A stretch of 64,000 bases of DNA from Symbiodinium natans (GCA_905221605.1 CAJNDS010000735.1:692001-756000), one strand, 5' to 3'. Positions 21,700 through 33,206 are shown, counted from the stretch's first letter. Numbers and translations are program-made. Notes: a model not told the origin generated them from the sequence alone.

Positions 21700-21772
21700 C
21701 CCTAAACCCTAAACCCTAAACCCTAAACCCTAAACCCTAAACCCTAAACCCTAAACCCTAAACCCTAAACCA
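21700..21772 (-). repeat. CCCTAAA array
   Basis: Ten perfect units in opposite orientation to 21118-21186; the two enclose a C element and about 500 bp of unique sequence. Confidence 0.97.
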
Positions 21773-22239
21773 CATATGACTGGGTTCTGTTTCCGGGTTA
21801 GGGTTCAGGGTTGAAGTACATTCGGAGTGTGGCTTCAGAATCAGAGCTCCGAGCCCTGACTCCTTCAAATCCCGGCCAGTGGAGAAACCCCAAACCCTAA
21901 ACCCTAAACCCTAAACCCTAAACCCGAAACCCGAAACCCGAAACCCAAAACCCAACCTGCATTCCCAAGCTCTCAACCCTAAGTGGGAGTGAGCGCGGCT
22001 TCTGGCTTAAGGCCTTCGAGTTCTGCTCGTTTCCCCCCCGACGTAGAAATCCTTCCCAGGAAATGTCTTTTGGGGTTTAGGGTTTAGGGCCTAGGGTTTA
22101 GGGCTTAGGGCGCAGGGCTTGGTTTTCTAGAAGGAAGATGTTGCTGCTGCTTTGCTGGAGGGGTAATGGGTAGGTAGAAGTTGTATACGTAGTAGAGTAT
22201 GTCCGTGCGCATAGCCGGATTTGTGCGTAGATAAATAGA

Positions 22240-22600
22240 TAAATGAAGAACTGAATAAATGAATAAATAAAGCATTAATTACTGAATTAATTAATTAATT
22301 AAATGAATTAATGAATTCATGAATGAATGAACCTATGAATTAATGAATTAATGAATTAATGAATTAATGAATTAATGAATTAATGAATTAATGAATTAAT
22401 GAATTAATGAATTAATGAATTAATGAATTAATGAATTAATGAATTAATGAATTAATGAATTAATGAATTAATGAATTAATGAATTTATATATATATAGAT
22501 AGTTACATAGACATACATGTGTATATATATATATATATATTTAGATCATATGTGCATGTATATAGATAGATACTACATATATATATATATGTATTTTGCA
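22240..22600 (+). repeat. (GAATTAAT)n array with flanking AT microsatellites
   Basis: Perfect eight-base units from about 22334 to 22484, preceded by degenerate AATGAATAAAT and followed by (TA)n runs with ATGTGTATATA. Confidence 0.95.
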
Positions 22601-23031
22601 TTTGTAGTTGTATTTATAACCTGGGTGCTTGGGCTGGAAGTAGATTGAGAGGTGCTTATACAAGTAGGTTTAGGATTCAGGGTTTAGGGTTTAGGGTGTA
22701 ATTTTCTACACGTTCCACCCCACGATGGGGAGTTGTATCTACTGGAAGGATGTCTAAACCTTTGGATCGCAGTGCTTTTTGGTGTGTGGCCCTGCCGTCA
22801 AGGCCATCTGTTCGGGCCCTATCCTCGTCCCCTACTACCCCCCCCCCTCCCCCTAGGATCCCCCCGTATATAAATAACCTGAATTAGGCTGAATTATCCC
22901 TAAACAGCCTTAGCCGCAATTATGGAGAACCTAGGGGGGGAGGTAGTTTGGAGGGGGGTGTAGTCCCTTAAAGGGTTGCTTGGGGACCGAACCCCTTTCT
23001 TCGTGGCCCGGAAGTTGTGCTGGGTGCGTGA

Positions 23032-23151
23032 AAAAATCACTTGCAGATACATCGGCTGTCCTTTCTGAGGAAGAAAGCTCAGCTGAAGAGATGCCCAAGT
23101 GTGCACACAGAGCCCTCGCAAAGCCCAGTATGCGCTTCAACCTCTCTTAAG
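23032..23151 (+). CDS. Possible terminal exon
   Basis: Open frame VKKSLADTSAVLSEEESSAEEMPK...MRFNLS then stop, with an acidic-serine patch typical of a disordered region. Upstream 22880-22990 resembles a short repeated element (AATTATCCCTAAACAGCCTT, also near 54383-54403). No family recognised. Confidence 0.3.
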
Positions 23152-23644
23152 CAACACCCGAATTCAACCCAAAACCCCAACTAGCCCGAAACCCTAAACC
23201 CTTCAACACAAAGGGTCTTAGATCCCCAAGCCCTAAACCCTAAACCCTAAACCCTCAATCTGGAACATGGCGGCCCATGACCCTGGGACCTTCAGCCGAC
23301 TTGGCGTGTGGCGTGCCAGAGGTGCCTCCTCGGGCAGGGTTTTTGAGGGATTTGGGTTTAGGGTTTGGAGTTTAGGGCTTCGGGTTTGGGATTTGCAGGG
23401 CTTGTAAGAGAATCCTACTATTTGGGGTCTATGTGGTTTAGGGTTTGGGGTTTAGGGCTTAGGGTTTAGGATCTCAAATCGGGTTTGTAGGGCTTGTAGG
23501 GTTTACAGGGCTTGCAGGGTTTACAGGGCTTGTAAGAGAATCCTACTACTTGGGGTCTTGTTTAGGGCTATATAGTATGAACCTGCGTTCTGCAGAGGGG
23601 GGGTGAGTTTCTGGGTTTAGGGCTGAGGGTCCTCAACCCCATAT

Positions 23645-23755
23645 GGTGGTTTCCGAAAATAAGGGGACAGTACAAGTCCCTACAAGAGTCCCCCAAATAG
23701 TAGGATTCCATTACAATAGGGACCCCAATAAGGTACCCCTAATGTCGGAAACCCC
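23645..23755. mobile_element. Family E element, TSD CATAT
   Basis: GGTGGTTTCCGAAAATAAGG ... AATGTCGGAAACCCC with CATAT at 23640-23644 and 23756-23760. Confidence 0.8.
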
Positions 23756-24349
23756 CATATTCCCACGGCACCAAACGCGGCTGCATTGCATCGCGTGTAG
23801 AATTCCGATCCGCTGATACAGGCGCCTGCAAAGCATACCCTGGTGATCCCGGATACAAGTAGCCAACAATTCATAATGCAACAGATATGAACAATTTGCC
23901 CAGTGATCCTAGGATTTAGGGTACCATCTTGGAGTTCAATAGTACAAGCATTTTAACATAGAAAAACACAGCCTAATATTATTCGTATAGTGATACAATC
24001 ACACGATAACACAAACATAGAAGCACACAATCATAGAATCATACAGTCATAGAATCATGTAGTCATGCAATCATATAGTTGTCTTCTGGGCTCTACAGTG
24101 TTGCAGGGCATTATTGGAGCCTTGATGGGTGGCTAGTATCCTCGAACCTTCCCAAAAGCCTTTAACCAATCGGGTCCAGGGTTTGGGGTTTGGGGTTTAG
24201 GGTTTAGGGTTTAGGATTTAGGGTTTAGGGTTTAGGGTTTGACCCAAGCTGAGTGCAGCTGAGGTGTGCTTGCAGCTGGAAATTCGCGAGGCACGTACCT
24301 TAGAAGCTTCCACGGCTAGGTTTACGGCTGAAGGGTTGAACAGTTGAAG

Positions 24350-24440
24350 GGTTTAGGGTTTAGGGTTTAGGGGTTTAGGGGTTTAGGGGTTTAGGGGTTT
24401 AGGGGTTTAGGGGTTTAGGGGTTTCGGGGTTTCGGGTTTA
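24350..24440 (+). repeat. TTTAGGG and TTTAGGGG array
   Basis: A few TTTAGGG units pass into about eight TTTAGGGG units, then TTTCGGGG. Confidence 0.95.
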
Positions 24441-24768
24441 GGGAGGGTCTAAAAGAAGATCGAGCTTAGAGAAGGCAGTTTTCACTTTTGTGTTCCTGAA
24501 GCCTCGACCCTGAACCCTAACCAACCCTTTTCAACACACACGATGTCATGGAGGGTGTGGGTGTTTTTGATCGCTAACCCTAAGTATCCTAACATCCACA
24601 GCCCTGCCTGTGACCCAAACCAATCCCAAGCCTCGGGGGGGCTATTTTCTTAGGGATAAATTGGGGCTACTAAGGCTCTAGTATCGTTGTTGGGGTTTAG
24701 GGTTGTTAGGGTTATCAGGGTTGCAGGGATATTCGGGCTGTTGGGGTCATTCCGGCTGTTAGGGTTCT

Positions 24769-24880
24769 CAAGGTTTAGGGTTTAGGGTTTAGGGTTTAGG
24801 GTTTAGGGTTTAGGGTTTAGGGTTTAGGGTTTAGGGTTTAGGGTTTAGGGTTTAGGGTTTAGGGTTTAGGGTTTAGGGCT
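24769..24880 (+). repeat. TTTAGGG array
   Basis: About sixteen perfect units. Confidence 0.97.
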
Positions 24881-25228
24881 ACCAGGGTTTCGGCCTTGCA
24901 GGTCGGGCGCTTTGCTTCTTGCAGCCGAGCGCAGGCTTCGCTGGTGTCGGGGTCCTGGCAGGCCGGAGTCCCGGGGGTTTAAGGTTTAGGGTTTAGGGTT
25001 TAGGGTTTAGGTTTTAGGGTTTAGGTTATTTGTTATTAAAGTTTCGGGTTTAGGGTCTAGGGTTTAGGCTTTAGGCTTTAGGGTTTAGGGTTTAGGGCTA
25101 CTTGGGTTTAGGGTTTAGGGCCTAGGGTTTAGGGTTTTAGGGATTCAGGATTTCCGGTGTTCAGGATTGAGGGCTTTACCCAGAGAAGCCCCTCTTTCTC
25201 CTCTACAAGGGACGCGGACCCAACAATT

Positions 25229-25296
25229 CTCCTCTTTTTTGGTTCAATGTTCCCTTATAAAGTAACTCACCCAAACAAGGGTACCTTATTACAATT
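25229..25296 (+). mobile_element. Short D-type introner, TSD ACAATT
   Basis: The D-family core GGTTCAATGTTCCCTTATAAAGTAAC lies between two ACAATT copies (25223-25228, 25291-25296). Removing 68 bases leaves CAA CAA TTG TTG TAC CCA GTT CCT open to a stop at 25337-25339. Confidence 0.6.
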
Positions 25297-26695
25297 GTTG
25301 TACCCAGTTCCTTTGTTTGAGGGAATAGAATTTGCTTGAGGTAGGAGCACATAGGGCATGAGCTCCATCCCTGAACCCTAAACCCTAAACCCTAGACCCT
25401 AAACCCTAAACCCTAAACCCATTTACCCAAACATCTCGGGTGTGGCCTTCCGCCTCGAGGCCCTCCTTCGACATCACGTGGCCCTCCCTCCGGATACCGA
25501 CTCCCCATGCCGGGCAGAGCAGGCGCCAGCCTTACCTAAAGTGCATAGAGCCTTGCAGGGCTTAGGGTTTAGGGTTTAGGGTTCAGGGCCTTACAGGAAC
25601 CCTAAGCCCCTAAACCCGTACACCCTTAAGCCGCGTAGGAACCCGAAGTCTCTGAGATTTACCCACAACAATTGCTGATCTCCGAGCATTAGGCTTGAGA
25701 TTGTGCCTTTGTCTTGAAATTGCCGAACTCTAGAACTTTTTTGGAGCGTGCAAGTAAAGGGTTAGGAATTCTATATATCTCTCCAAGCTCCTTACCCCAA
25801 ATCCGAAAACCCAAAGAGACCCTAAACCCTGAATCCCAAACACTAGACCACAAGTGTGAGAGACTACTTTGGGTCGTTTGGAGCTGCTGGGAAAGGCAAT
25901 CATCGTTCGAGCATTTCTCTGTGTCTGCGAACTCTGCAACTTTAAGAAGACCAAGAAGGTAAGAGGTTTTCCCTAAACCCGAAACCCGAAACCCTTTATG
26001 TCTATGGTTTAGAGTTTTGGGAACCCCCAAGGTATGTCATCGCTTGGCCAAGTTCCTATGGTGCCCACCGTACCTCCGCACAGGCGAGCGGGCCTCAGCG
26101 AGTGTAGAGCAGATTTTGGGTTCAGGGTTTAGGGTTCAGGGTTTGCCTAGAGCTTCCGGGGAGGCTAATATTTCTGCTTTTTGAAGAAAATAGTTCTTTC
26201 GTGTCCGAGAACTAAAACTTGTGTTCTCGAGCGATTTTCGGGATTATTGTAGAATGAGACATGGGCTCATGTTTGGTGGCGGGGATCTTTGCCGACCGAA
26301 ACGCGCTCTTTCCCGGCTTTTTGCCGACCGCTGCTACGCCACGCTTTGTCCAAACATGGCGATGGCGAGAGCACTATTTGTTATCGAAGAACGATTTTCC
26401 TGAGCAGCGACTGAAATTCAGGCTTTTCCAAACAACTAATATTTTAGTCCCCTGGAGGGTCCAGGTAGGGTTTAGTTAGGGTTTAGGGTTGAGGGTTTAG
26501 GGCTTAGGGTTTAGCGTTTAGCGTTTAGATGTTCAGGGTGTGGATGGCAGCGATGTGGTGGTTTCTTGACCCACAGCATCTGGAATCCAGGGCGCTTTTT
26601 TCGTGAACCAGAACCAGATTTCCCGAATCGCTCGCCTCTGAACCCTAAACCATAAACCCTAAACCCATCATGGCCTTACATGCTCTTACATGCAG

Positions 26696-26762
26696 AGCTC
26701 ATCCATCGTCCTGAGCAGCAAGATCCACTACGAGCGCGTAGAGAGCAGCCCCTGCCAGAAAC
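26696..26762 (+). CDS. Candidate internal exon
   Basis: After an acceptor-like ACATGCAG: SSIVLSSKIHYERVESSPCQ. CCCTAAA repeats lie on both sides. Gene identity unknown. Confidence 0.35.
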
Positions 26763-27561
26763 CCTCAACCCTAACTCCCCTAAACCCTAACTCCCTAAGA
26801 CACGACTTGCCCAACTCCCTAACACGCTTTCTCCACAAGACCTTAAACCCCAAACCCCAAACCTCAAAACCCTAAACCCTCAAGCCTAAATCCGCAAAGG
26901 TCGCGTGGACCTTCACGTCATGGGCGATGCTGGAGGCACTGCGACCTAGAACGGCGATTTCTGGAGTCACCCACGCGTGGTTGCGGTTTGATGCTTGTTT
27001 CTGCGGTTTAGGGCAATTAGGGTTTAGGGTTTGGGGCTTACCTAGGGCTGAGGAGGGAGAGGAGGGAGAGGAGGGAGAGGAGGGAAAGAAAAAGGGAGAA
27101 AGAGAGGGTGTTGGCATAGGAGCTTTAATGGGGCCGTGCTTTCTCTTTGGTTCAAATAGCCAAGCTCCAGAACAGGGGAACAACCACAAAAAACGGGGGG
27201 GGGGGGGGGGGCAAGCTAGAAGTCGTCTCACAGTGGACACGGAACTGGGCGCGCTTCTGCGCGAGGGGTCCTTCTGGCCCCCCATGCCCTGCAGAAGAAG
27301 AAGAAGAAGAGAAAGAAGGGAAAGAGAGAGATCCCCACAATATTCGCAGGCTTGCCTTCGGCCCTGGAGCGGCAGCCGTGCGATGGATGTGGTTGACGCA
27401 TCGCTTTTCGAGGTAGCTGATGCTGCTTGGGGCTGGGTTTGTGACGGCTTGCGGTGTAAGGCTGAAACATTTGCAGCTTCACCCATCCCAGCCCATACTC
27501 TCCTACACCCTAAGCCCTAAACCCTAAACCCCAAACCCCAAACCCTAAACCCTACTTCTCT

Positions 27562-27648
27562 GCACCACTGTCGAGATGTATCCATGCCAGGAGCTGTCCA
27601 CAAGGTGTGGACAAGATGGCGACCGACAATACTACCAAGGCACACGGG
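27562..27648 (+). CDS. Candidate internal exon bracketed by telomeric repeats
   Basis: TVEMYPCQELSTRCGQDGD... up to GGC ACA CGG, where the next bases GTTAGGGTTTTAGGG provide a GT donor at the first telomeric unit. CCCTAAA repeats lie upstream, TTTTAGGG repeats downstream. Family unknown. Confidence 0.4.
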
Positions 27649-27728
27649 TTAGGGTTTTAGGGTTTAGGGTTTTAGGGTTTTAGGGTTTTAGGGTTTTAGG
27701 GTTTAGGGTTTAGGGTTTAGGGTTTAGG
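27649..27728 (+). repeat. TTTTAGGG and TTTAGGG array, possible intron
   Basis: Five to six eight-base TTTTAGGG units and then TTTAGGG, filling the whole space between two candidate exons. Confidence 0.6.
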
Positions 27729-27858
27729 GTTTGCTCCTGGCCAGCACCATCAGCTCCACAAGGGCAACCCAACGGCTCAAACACCCAAAGCTCGCAAGAA
27801 GCGCAGGATGTTGATTGTTTTCTCAACATGGTTGTGAGTTGTGGTTTACGACTGCGTT
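27729..27858 (+). CDS. Candidate exon, Gln/Ser-rich
   Basis: Open frame PAPSAPQGQPNGSNTQ...DVDCFLNMVVSCGLRLR then stop. Directly downstream of a telomeric array. No family recognised. Confidence 0.35.
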
Positions 27859-27899
27859 GATGAGCTACTATTGTTTCACTGTTGTTCAGATCATTGCAC

Positions 27900-27934
27900 T
27901 CCGACGACGACGACGACGACGACGACGCCGACGC

Positions 27935-28031
<97 letters not shown>

Positions 28032-28032
28032 C
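27900..28032 (+). repeat. (GAC)n and (GACCAC)n minisatellite
   Basis: A GAC run at 27902-27930, then perfect GACCAC units. Three plus-strand frames are open only because the repeat lacks stops; none is called. Confidence 0.95.
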
Positions 28033-28045
28033 GCCGTTACCAAGA

Positions 28046-28074
28046 CCTAAACCCTAAACCCTAAACCCTAAACC

Positions 28075-28162
<88 letters not shown>

Positions 28163-28167
28163 ACCCT
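28046..28167 (-). repeat. CCCTAAA passing into pure CCCTCAA
   Basis: Four CCCTAAA units followed by about thirteen CCCTCAA units with no mixing. Confidence 0.97.
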
Positions 28168-28178
28168 AACCCGCTCAG

Positions 28179-28261
28179 CCCTGATGCAAGGCCATCGGGC
28201 AGCAGTGCAGCGGTGTCGAGCCGTGGCTTCGGTGCCTCGCGGCGCGAATATCGAAGTCCTG
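28179..28261 (+). CDS. Candidate internal exon bracketed by telomeric repeats
   Basis: Acceptor CGCTCAG, open frame PDARPSGSSAAVSSRGFGAS..., donor CCTG|GTTTCGG. C-strand repeats lie upstream and G-strand repeats downstream. Product unknown, likely disordered. Confidence 0.4.
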
Positions 28262-28590
28262 GTTTCGGGTTTAGGGTTTTAGGGGTTCTAGGGTTTAGGG
28301 GGTTTAGGGGGGTTTAGGGGGTTTAGGGGGTTTAGGGGGTTTAGGGGGTTTGGGGGGTTTAGGGGGTTTAGGGGGTTTAGGGTTGTTCACGTCGTTAGTT
28401 TCTTGGATTGGTTTTGCAAGTTCGGGTGCTTCTGCCTTCCGGGCCCTCAGGCTTGCGGGAGATTCTAGGCACTTGCAGCTTTACGGGGTTTGGGGTTGTG
28501 GTGTTTTAGGGTTTAGGGTTTAGGGTTTAGGGTTTCGGGTTTGGGGTTTAGGGTTTAGGGTTTAGGGTTTAGGGTTTAGGGTTTAGGGTG
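28262..28590 (+). repeat. TTTAGGG variants including TTTAGGGGG
   Basis: 28295-28385 is an array of nine-base GGGGGTTTA units; 28503-28588 is standard TTTAGGG. About 110 bases of unique sequence lie between. Confidence 0.95.
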
Positions 28591-28990
28591 AGTGAAGTGC
28601 GTAGGGTTTAAAGGGTTAGGATTTGAGAATGGCCGCGACAGCATCGTGCTTGGCAAGAGGGTCCTGCTCCGATTGTGATTGATGCAGTGGGTTGCTTGAG
28701 CTTCTTACCCCATGGGGTTGGGGGGAGGGAGCTGTAGGTGTTGGGTTCCAGGGTTGGGGGTTTAGGTTGCTCTACAAGACACCACTCTCAGGCCTTAGTT
28801 CTCAACCCCGACTAGACCAGACGACCTCCTAGACAACCTAGAAAGGTGTCGAGGGTACTACTACATTGCTCTGGCGGGGATGCCCCGGGAAGGATGCTTC
28901 TGAGCCCTGAGATAGGGGGGGAGGGCCTAGGAATAAAAGGGCGCACATCTTGTTCTGGATCGAACATTGGGGGGCGGGGGGGGGGGGGGG

Positions 28991-29032
28991 TTAACCCTAA
29001 ACCCTGAACCCTAAACCCTAAACCCTACACTC
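28991..29032 (-). repeat. CCCTAAA array
   Basis: Short C-strand array with CCCTGAA and CCCTACA variants, just before an acceptor-like CCCAG. Confidence 0.9.
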
Positions 29033-29075
29033 TACACCCGAAAAGGCTCCACGTCAACACAACTCCCACGCCCAG

Positions 29076-29112
29076 GCCCCTTACGCTGACCTGGGCCGCC
29101 CCGCCCGAGGCT
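29076..29112 (+). CDS. Candidate tiny exon, 37 nt
   Basis: Acceptor ACGCCCAG, then APYADLGRPARG, then donor GTAGGGTTTAGGG. It matches the C-upstream, G-downstream pattern but is too short to call alone. Confidence 0.3.
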
Positions 29113-29242
29113 GTAGGGTTTAGGGTTTAGGGTTTAGGGTTCAGGGTTTAGGGTTTAGGGTTTATAGGGTTAGGGTTTAGGGTTTATAGGGTTAGGGTTT
29201 AGGGTTTAGTGTTTAGGGTTTAGGGTTTAGGGTTTGAGGTCT
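29113..29242 (+). repeat. TTTAGGG array
   Basis: About seventeen units with two TATAGGG interruptions. Confidence 0.95.
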
Positions 29243-29379
29243 GAGACAAGTGAGACAAGGGCTTGTGTAAAGACCTTAAACAAGCCCTACTTGGAGGTTC
29301 ATTGGTAGATGTAAGTATACAGGTAAGGTTATAGGAGACTAAACAGGGTGATAAGTACAGTTCCCACCTCAGCCCTAAA

Positions 29380-29645
29380 TCCCTGAACCCTAAACCCTAA
29401 ACCCTAAACCCTAAAACCTGAACCCTAAACCCTAAACCCTAAACCCTAAACCCTAAATCCCTAAATGCCTAAATCCCTAAATCCCTAAACCCTAAATCCC
29501 TAAATCCCTAAATCCCTAAATCCCTAAACCCCTAAACCCCTAAACCCTAAACCCTAAGCCCTAAACCCTAAACCCTAAACCCTAAACCCTAAACCCTAAA
29601 CCCTAAACCCTAAACCCTAAACCCTAAACCCTAAACCCTAAACCC
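29380..29645 (-). repeat. CCCTAAA array with CCCTAAAT variants
   Basis: Standard units, then a block of CCCTAAAT eight-mers at 29455-29525, then about sixteen standard units. Confidence 0.97.
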
Positions 29646-29778
29646 AACCTAGTGGTTCCTTTCCTGGAGCTCGTGATATGGGGCCGTCGCCCTTCTAGTT
29701 GCTCCTTCCCTTGAGGGTCGAGCATTGAACCTTGAGCCCGCCCCGTCAAGAACAGCAACAACAGCTCAACCCCACGCC

Positions 29779-30160
29779 CTAAACCCTAAACCCTAAACCC
29801 TAAACCCTAAACCCTAAACCCTAAACCCTAAACCCTAAACCCTAAACCCTAAACCCTAAACCCTAAACCCTAAACCCTAAACCCTAAACCCTAAACCCTA
29901 AACCCTAAACCCTAAACCCTAAACCCTAAACCCTAAACCCTAAACCCTAAACCCTAAACCCTAAACCCTAAACCCTAAACCCTAAACCCTAAACCCTAAA
30001 CCCTAAACCCTAAACCCTAAACCCTAACCCATAAACCCTAAACCCTAAACCCTAAACCCTAAACCCTAAACCCTAAACCCTAAACCCTAAACCCTAAACC
30101 CTAAACCCTAAACCCTAAACCCTAAACCCTAAACCCTAAACCCTAACCCTAAACCCCAAA
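29779..30160 (-). repeat. Longest CCCTAAA array, about 53 units
   Basis: About 370 bp of nearly perfect repeats, the longest in the window, with one CCCATAA at 30027. Confidence 0.98.
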
Positions 30161-30304
30161 CTCCAAACCAGCCAAAGCAAGCACACCCATCCCGCAAACC
30201 ACCAAGCCCGAACCCTAGACCCTCAAAGTTCCGAACATATGGTCGGTTCTGAAAATTCTGGTCCCTTTTTTGGGTACTCTAAGTATTCGGGTCCTTCTTA
30301 TGGG

Positions 30305-30860
30305 TTTAGGGTTTCGGGTTCAGGGTTTAAGGGTTAAGTAGGGTTTAGGGTTTGGGGTTTAGGGTTTAGGACAATCCCAAGAGGAACTTAGAGAAGGGAC
30401 CATATGTCGGTGGTCGGCGTTGATGTTCGCCACCTCTGAGTTGCTCCAGGCAGATGAGCCCAGGAGATCGAGCCCATGCTCCATAGGCCTGAGGGCTTAG
30501 GGATTTAGGGATTTAGGGATTTAGGGATTTAGGGTTTAGGGTTTAGGGTTTAGGGTTTAGGGTTTAGGGTTTAGGGTTTAGGGTTTAGGGTTTAGGGCTA
30601 GGGTTTAGGATCAGGGTTTAGAGTTCGACTCCATGGTTCTGTAGTAAGGGTTCGAGGGTGTAGGGTTCTAGGGCGTAGGGGTTTGTAGTGTGGAGTTCAG
30701 GGTTGAGGGTTTAGGGTGCAGGGTGTAGGTTCCTAGGGTGTAGGGTGCGGGCTCAGGGTGTGGTGTTTAGGGTGTAGATTTGCAGAGTGTAGGCCGTGGG
30801 TTTAGGGTGTAGGGTTCTAGGGCGTAGGGTTTGCGTCTAGGGTGTAGGGTTCCCTTGAGG
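30305..30860 (+). repeat. TTTAGGG arrays and degenerate telomere-like DNA
   Basis: A short array at 30305-30370, TTTAGGGA variants at 30490-30530, perfect units to 30600, then degenerate GTGTAGGGTTC words to 30855. Confidence 0.85.
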
Positions 30861-31121
30861 GTCCACATATAGTACACGTCCGGAATTTGGTACCCAAGGC
30901 CGCCGACACAGTATGGTTTGTGGGTGTGTAAGTTTCTGAGTTTTACTACGATAAGTGGACGATTTGGGTTCTGCAACGCAATGCCAGTCCTTCAAATCAA
31001 TCCTATACGAACGTTTGTCTCCAGAATCCCTCAAGCCAAGTTGTAAGTTTGGGTTTAGCCCGCCCGAAAGCCCAAAAATCAACAATCTAAATCCTCAACT
31101 CCCCTCCGCCCCTCTGGGCAG

Positions 31122-31189
31122 ATCTGCCCAAAGCTCGCCTCGACCTGGTCGTCAACCAGTGGTTTGCTGGAGGACCAGAAGGCTACTGA
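31122..31189 (+). CDS. Candidate terminal exon
   Basis: LPKARLDLVVNQWFAGGPEGY then TGA, after an acceptor-like TCTGGGCAG. Good coding character for a short stretch; family not recognised. Confidence 0.35.
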
Positions 31190-32013
31190 AACCCTGAACC
31201 CTAAACCCTAAACCCTAAACCCTAAACCCTGAACCCTACACCGGTTCAGAGAGGGTTTGGAGTTAGGGTTCAGGGGTCCGCGGATCCTTATGTTTCTTGA
31301 GGTTTAGGGTTTAGGGTTTTGGGGTTTAGGGTTTAGGGTTTAGGGTTTTATAAGGTTCCCCCTTGGAAAAGGGGGCTGGCTTATGTATTCTTAGGTTGCT
31401 GGAAGACCAGAGCATCTTTGGGTTTCGGGAGTTTAGGGAGTTCAGGGTTTAGGGGTGCAGGGTTTGGTTGGTTTCTAGAGGTTTAGTTTAGGAGTGGAAA
31501 ATGCTTTATTTGAGTTGTTTTAGGGCCTGTGCCCAAAGAAAGGGTTCTTTAGGGTTTAGGGTTTAGGGTTTAGGGTTTAGGGTTTTAGGGTTTAGGGTTT
31601 AGGGTTTAGGGTTTAGGGCTCAGGATTTAGGATTTAGGGTTTAGGTTTGTCAGGCTTCGGGCATACCTGCTCCCAATCCTAAAGTCCAAGCTCCGCTCAC
31701 ATCATGCACAGGCAAACCTAGCGGGCCACTCTTGAGACGCGGCTCCCAGATTTAGGGTTTAGGGTTTAGGGTTTCCAAGCAGCCATTTGCGTCTTGGTGA
31801 TTCTTTGCTTCGTACATGCATGCATAATGCTTTTTGTTTCTATGTGTATGAATGTTCTGTATGTATATGGGTGCGTTGTGTTGGTGTGTGCATCCAAAAG
31901 TGTAGACTCAGAAAGAGTGAGCCATACATATATGGACCCTAAACCCTAAGCCCTAAACCGGGTTGTTGACTGTTAGGCCTTGAATTAGACTGTCACACTC
32001 TTGCAAATGTCAG

Positions 32014-32650
32014 TGCTTTTGTGTTCGGTGCCTATTTCCTCCGGCTGCTTTGCGAAGGCTTGGGCTTCGAATGCTTTCACCTGGTGCCCTCCTTGCATGG
32101 CTACGGCCCCAGGGCGGTTCCTAGGGTTTAGGGTTTAGGGTTTAGGGTTTAGGGTTTAGGGTTTAGGGTTTAGGGTTTAGGGTTTAGGGTTTAGGGTTTA
32201 GGGTTTAGGGTTTAGGTTTAGGGTTTAGGGTCTCAGAGTTCGAGTGTTAGAGATGGGAGGGAGGGGAAGGGGAGTTGAGTGGGTCCTCGTTTCTTTTTCA
32301 CTCCCTAAACCCTAAACCCTAAACCCTAAACCCTAAACCCTAAACCCTAAACCCTAAACCCTAAACCCTAAACCCTAAACCCTAGGCTTCACATTGCGTC
32401 GAGCAGGTTGTTGCGTTGAAGGTTTCAGCGGGGCATCAAGGGCCAAGGTCCAACCGGTTGGTCGTCGTAGGGTTTAGGGTTTAGGGTTTAGGGTTTAGGG
32501 TTTAGGGTTTAGGGTTTAGGGTTTAGGGTTTAGGGTTTAGGGTTTAGGGTTTAGGGTTTAGGGTTTAGGGTTTAGGGTAGGTACAGAGCAAGGCCATCAT
32601 TAAGCTCCTCCGCTGCCGATCTTCAGGTCACATCACAAGCAAAACTTGGG
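32014..32650 (+). CDS. Three exons joined by two telomeric-repeat introns
   Basis: Exon 32014-32116 (after AAATGTCAG; CFCVRCLFPPAALRRLGLRM...PQG), exon 32386-32456 (FTLRRAGCCVEGFSG...KVQP) and exon from 32581 (VQSKAIIKLLRCRSSG...). The first intron is GTTCCTAGGGTTTAGGG...CCCTAAACCCTAG, 269 nt. The second is GTTGGTCGTCG then TTTAGGG units to GGGTAG, 124 nt. Both are GT-AG and both keep the frame (phase 1, then phase 0). The third exon runs open into an H-type element near 32649. The product looks basic and helical; no family recognised. Confidence 0.5.
32117..32385 (+). repeat. Hairpin-type telomeric intron
   Basis: About fourteen TTTAGGG units at the 5' end, 75 bases of unique sequence, and about eleven CCCTAAA units at the 3' end. 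The two halves are complementary, so the RNA could fold with both splice sites at the base of the stem. The repeated CCTAG at 32120-32124 and 32381-32385 flanks the insert. Confidence 0.6.
32457..32580 (+). repeat. Telomeric intron, G strand only
   Basis: GT donor, about sixteen TTTAGGG units, acceptor GGGTAG. Removal is in phase between the flanking open exons. Confidence 0.55.
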
Positions 32651-32750
32651 ATGCTCCACCTTGTACTCGTAGTCCTTGATAGGGTCTATAGTACCCACGG
32701 TTATGATCCCTATTAAGGACTGTTAGTATAGGGGGGGGGACTTCCCATAG
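32649..32750. mobile_element. Family H element
   Basis: GGGATGCTCC...AGTCCTTGATAGGG...CCCTATTAAGGACTGTTAGTA...GACTTCCC, a diverged copy of the element at 39947-40043. Confidence 0.6.
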
Positions 32751-33102
32751 CGAAACCTCAGCTGAACCAAAAGAACATAGGCACACGTAGAGTTCACAAG
32801 CTCCGCCAAAGGCACGCCCTCTTGGGACATCCCACAAAACCTTGCAAGAAGCCCCTAAACCCTAAAACCCTAGAACCTACCAAAACCCTAAACCCCTAGA
32901 AACCCTAAATCCCGAACACCCTAAAAACCCTTAAATTCCAGAACCAAAACCCTAAAACCCTAAACCCTACACCCTGAAGCCCCTCTAAGAATCCTGGCCC
33001 CTTATATGAGCCCTAAAGTGCAAGCAAGGATCCTGGAACCCTAAACCCTAAACCCTAAACCCTAAACCCTAAACCCTAAACCCCAAACCTACACCCCCCC
33101 AG

Positions 33103-33206
33103 GATCCTGGCCGTGTCTCCGGCTCCTGCACTTGGCGCTGCTCGCCGTGGAGCCAAGTTCGCGGTCGGTCACTACGGCGCTGGGACGGCGGAGGTCATGC
33201 ACAGGA
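33103..33206 (+). CDS. Candidate exon bracketed by telomeric repeats
   Basis: Acceptor CACCCCCCCAG, then ILAVSPAPALGAARRGAKFA...AEVMHR. CCCTAAA lies upstream and TTTAGGG downstream. Product unknown. Confidence 0.4.

Noticed and set aside
27815-28064. Asp/His- or Arg/Pro-repeat proteins
   Set aside because: Three overlapping frames are open only because GACCAC repeats have no stops.
29779-30160. True chromosome end
   Set aside because: The longest array is interior, with unique DNA and further arrays of both orientations on each side; more than forty similar blocks occur across the window.
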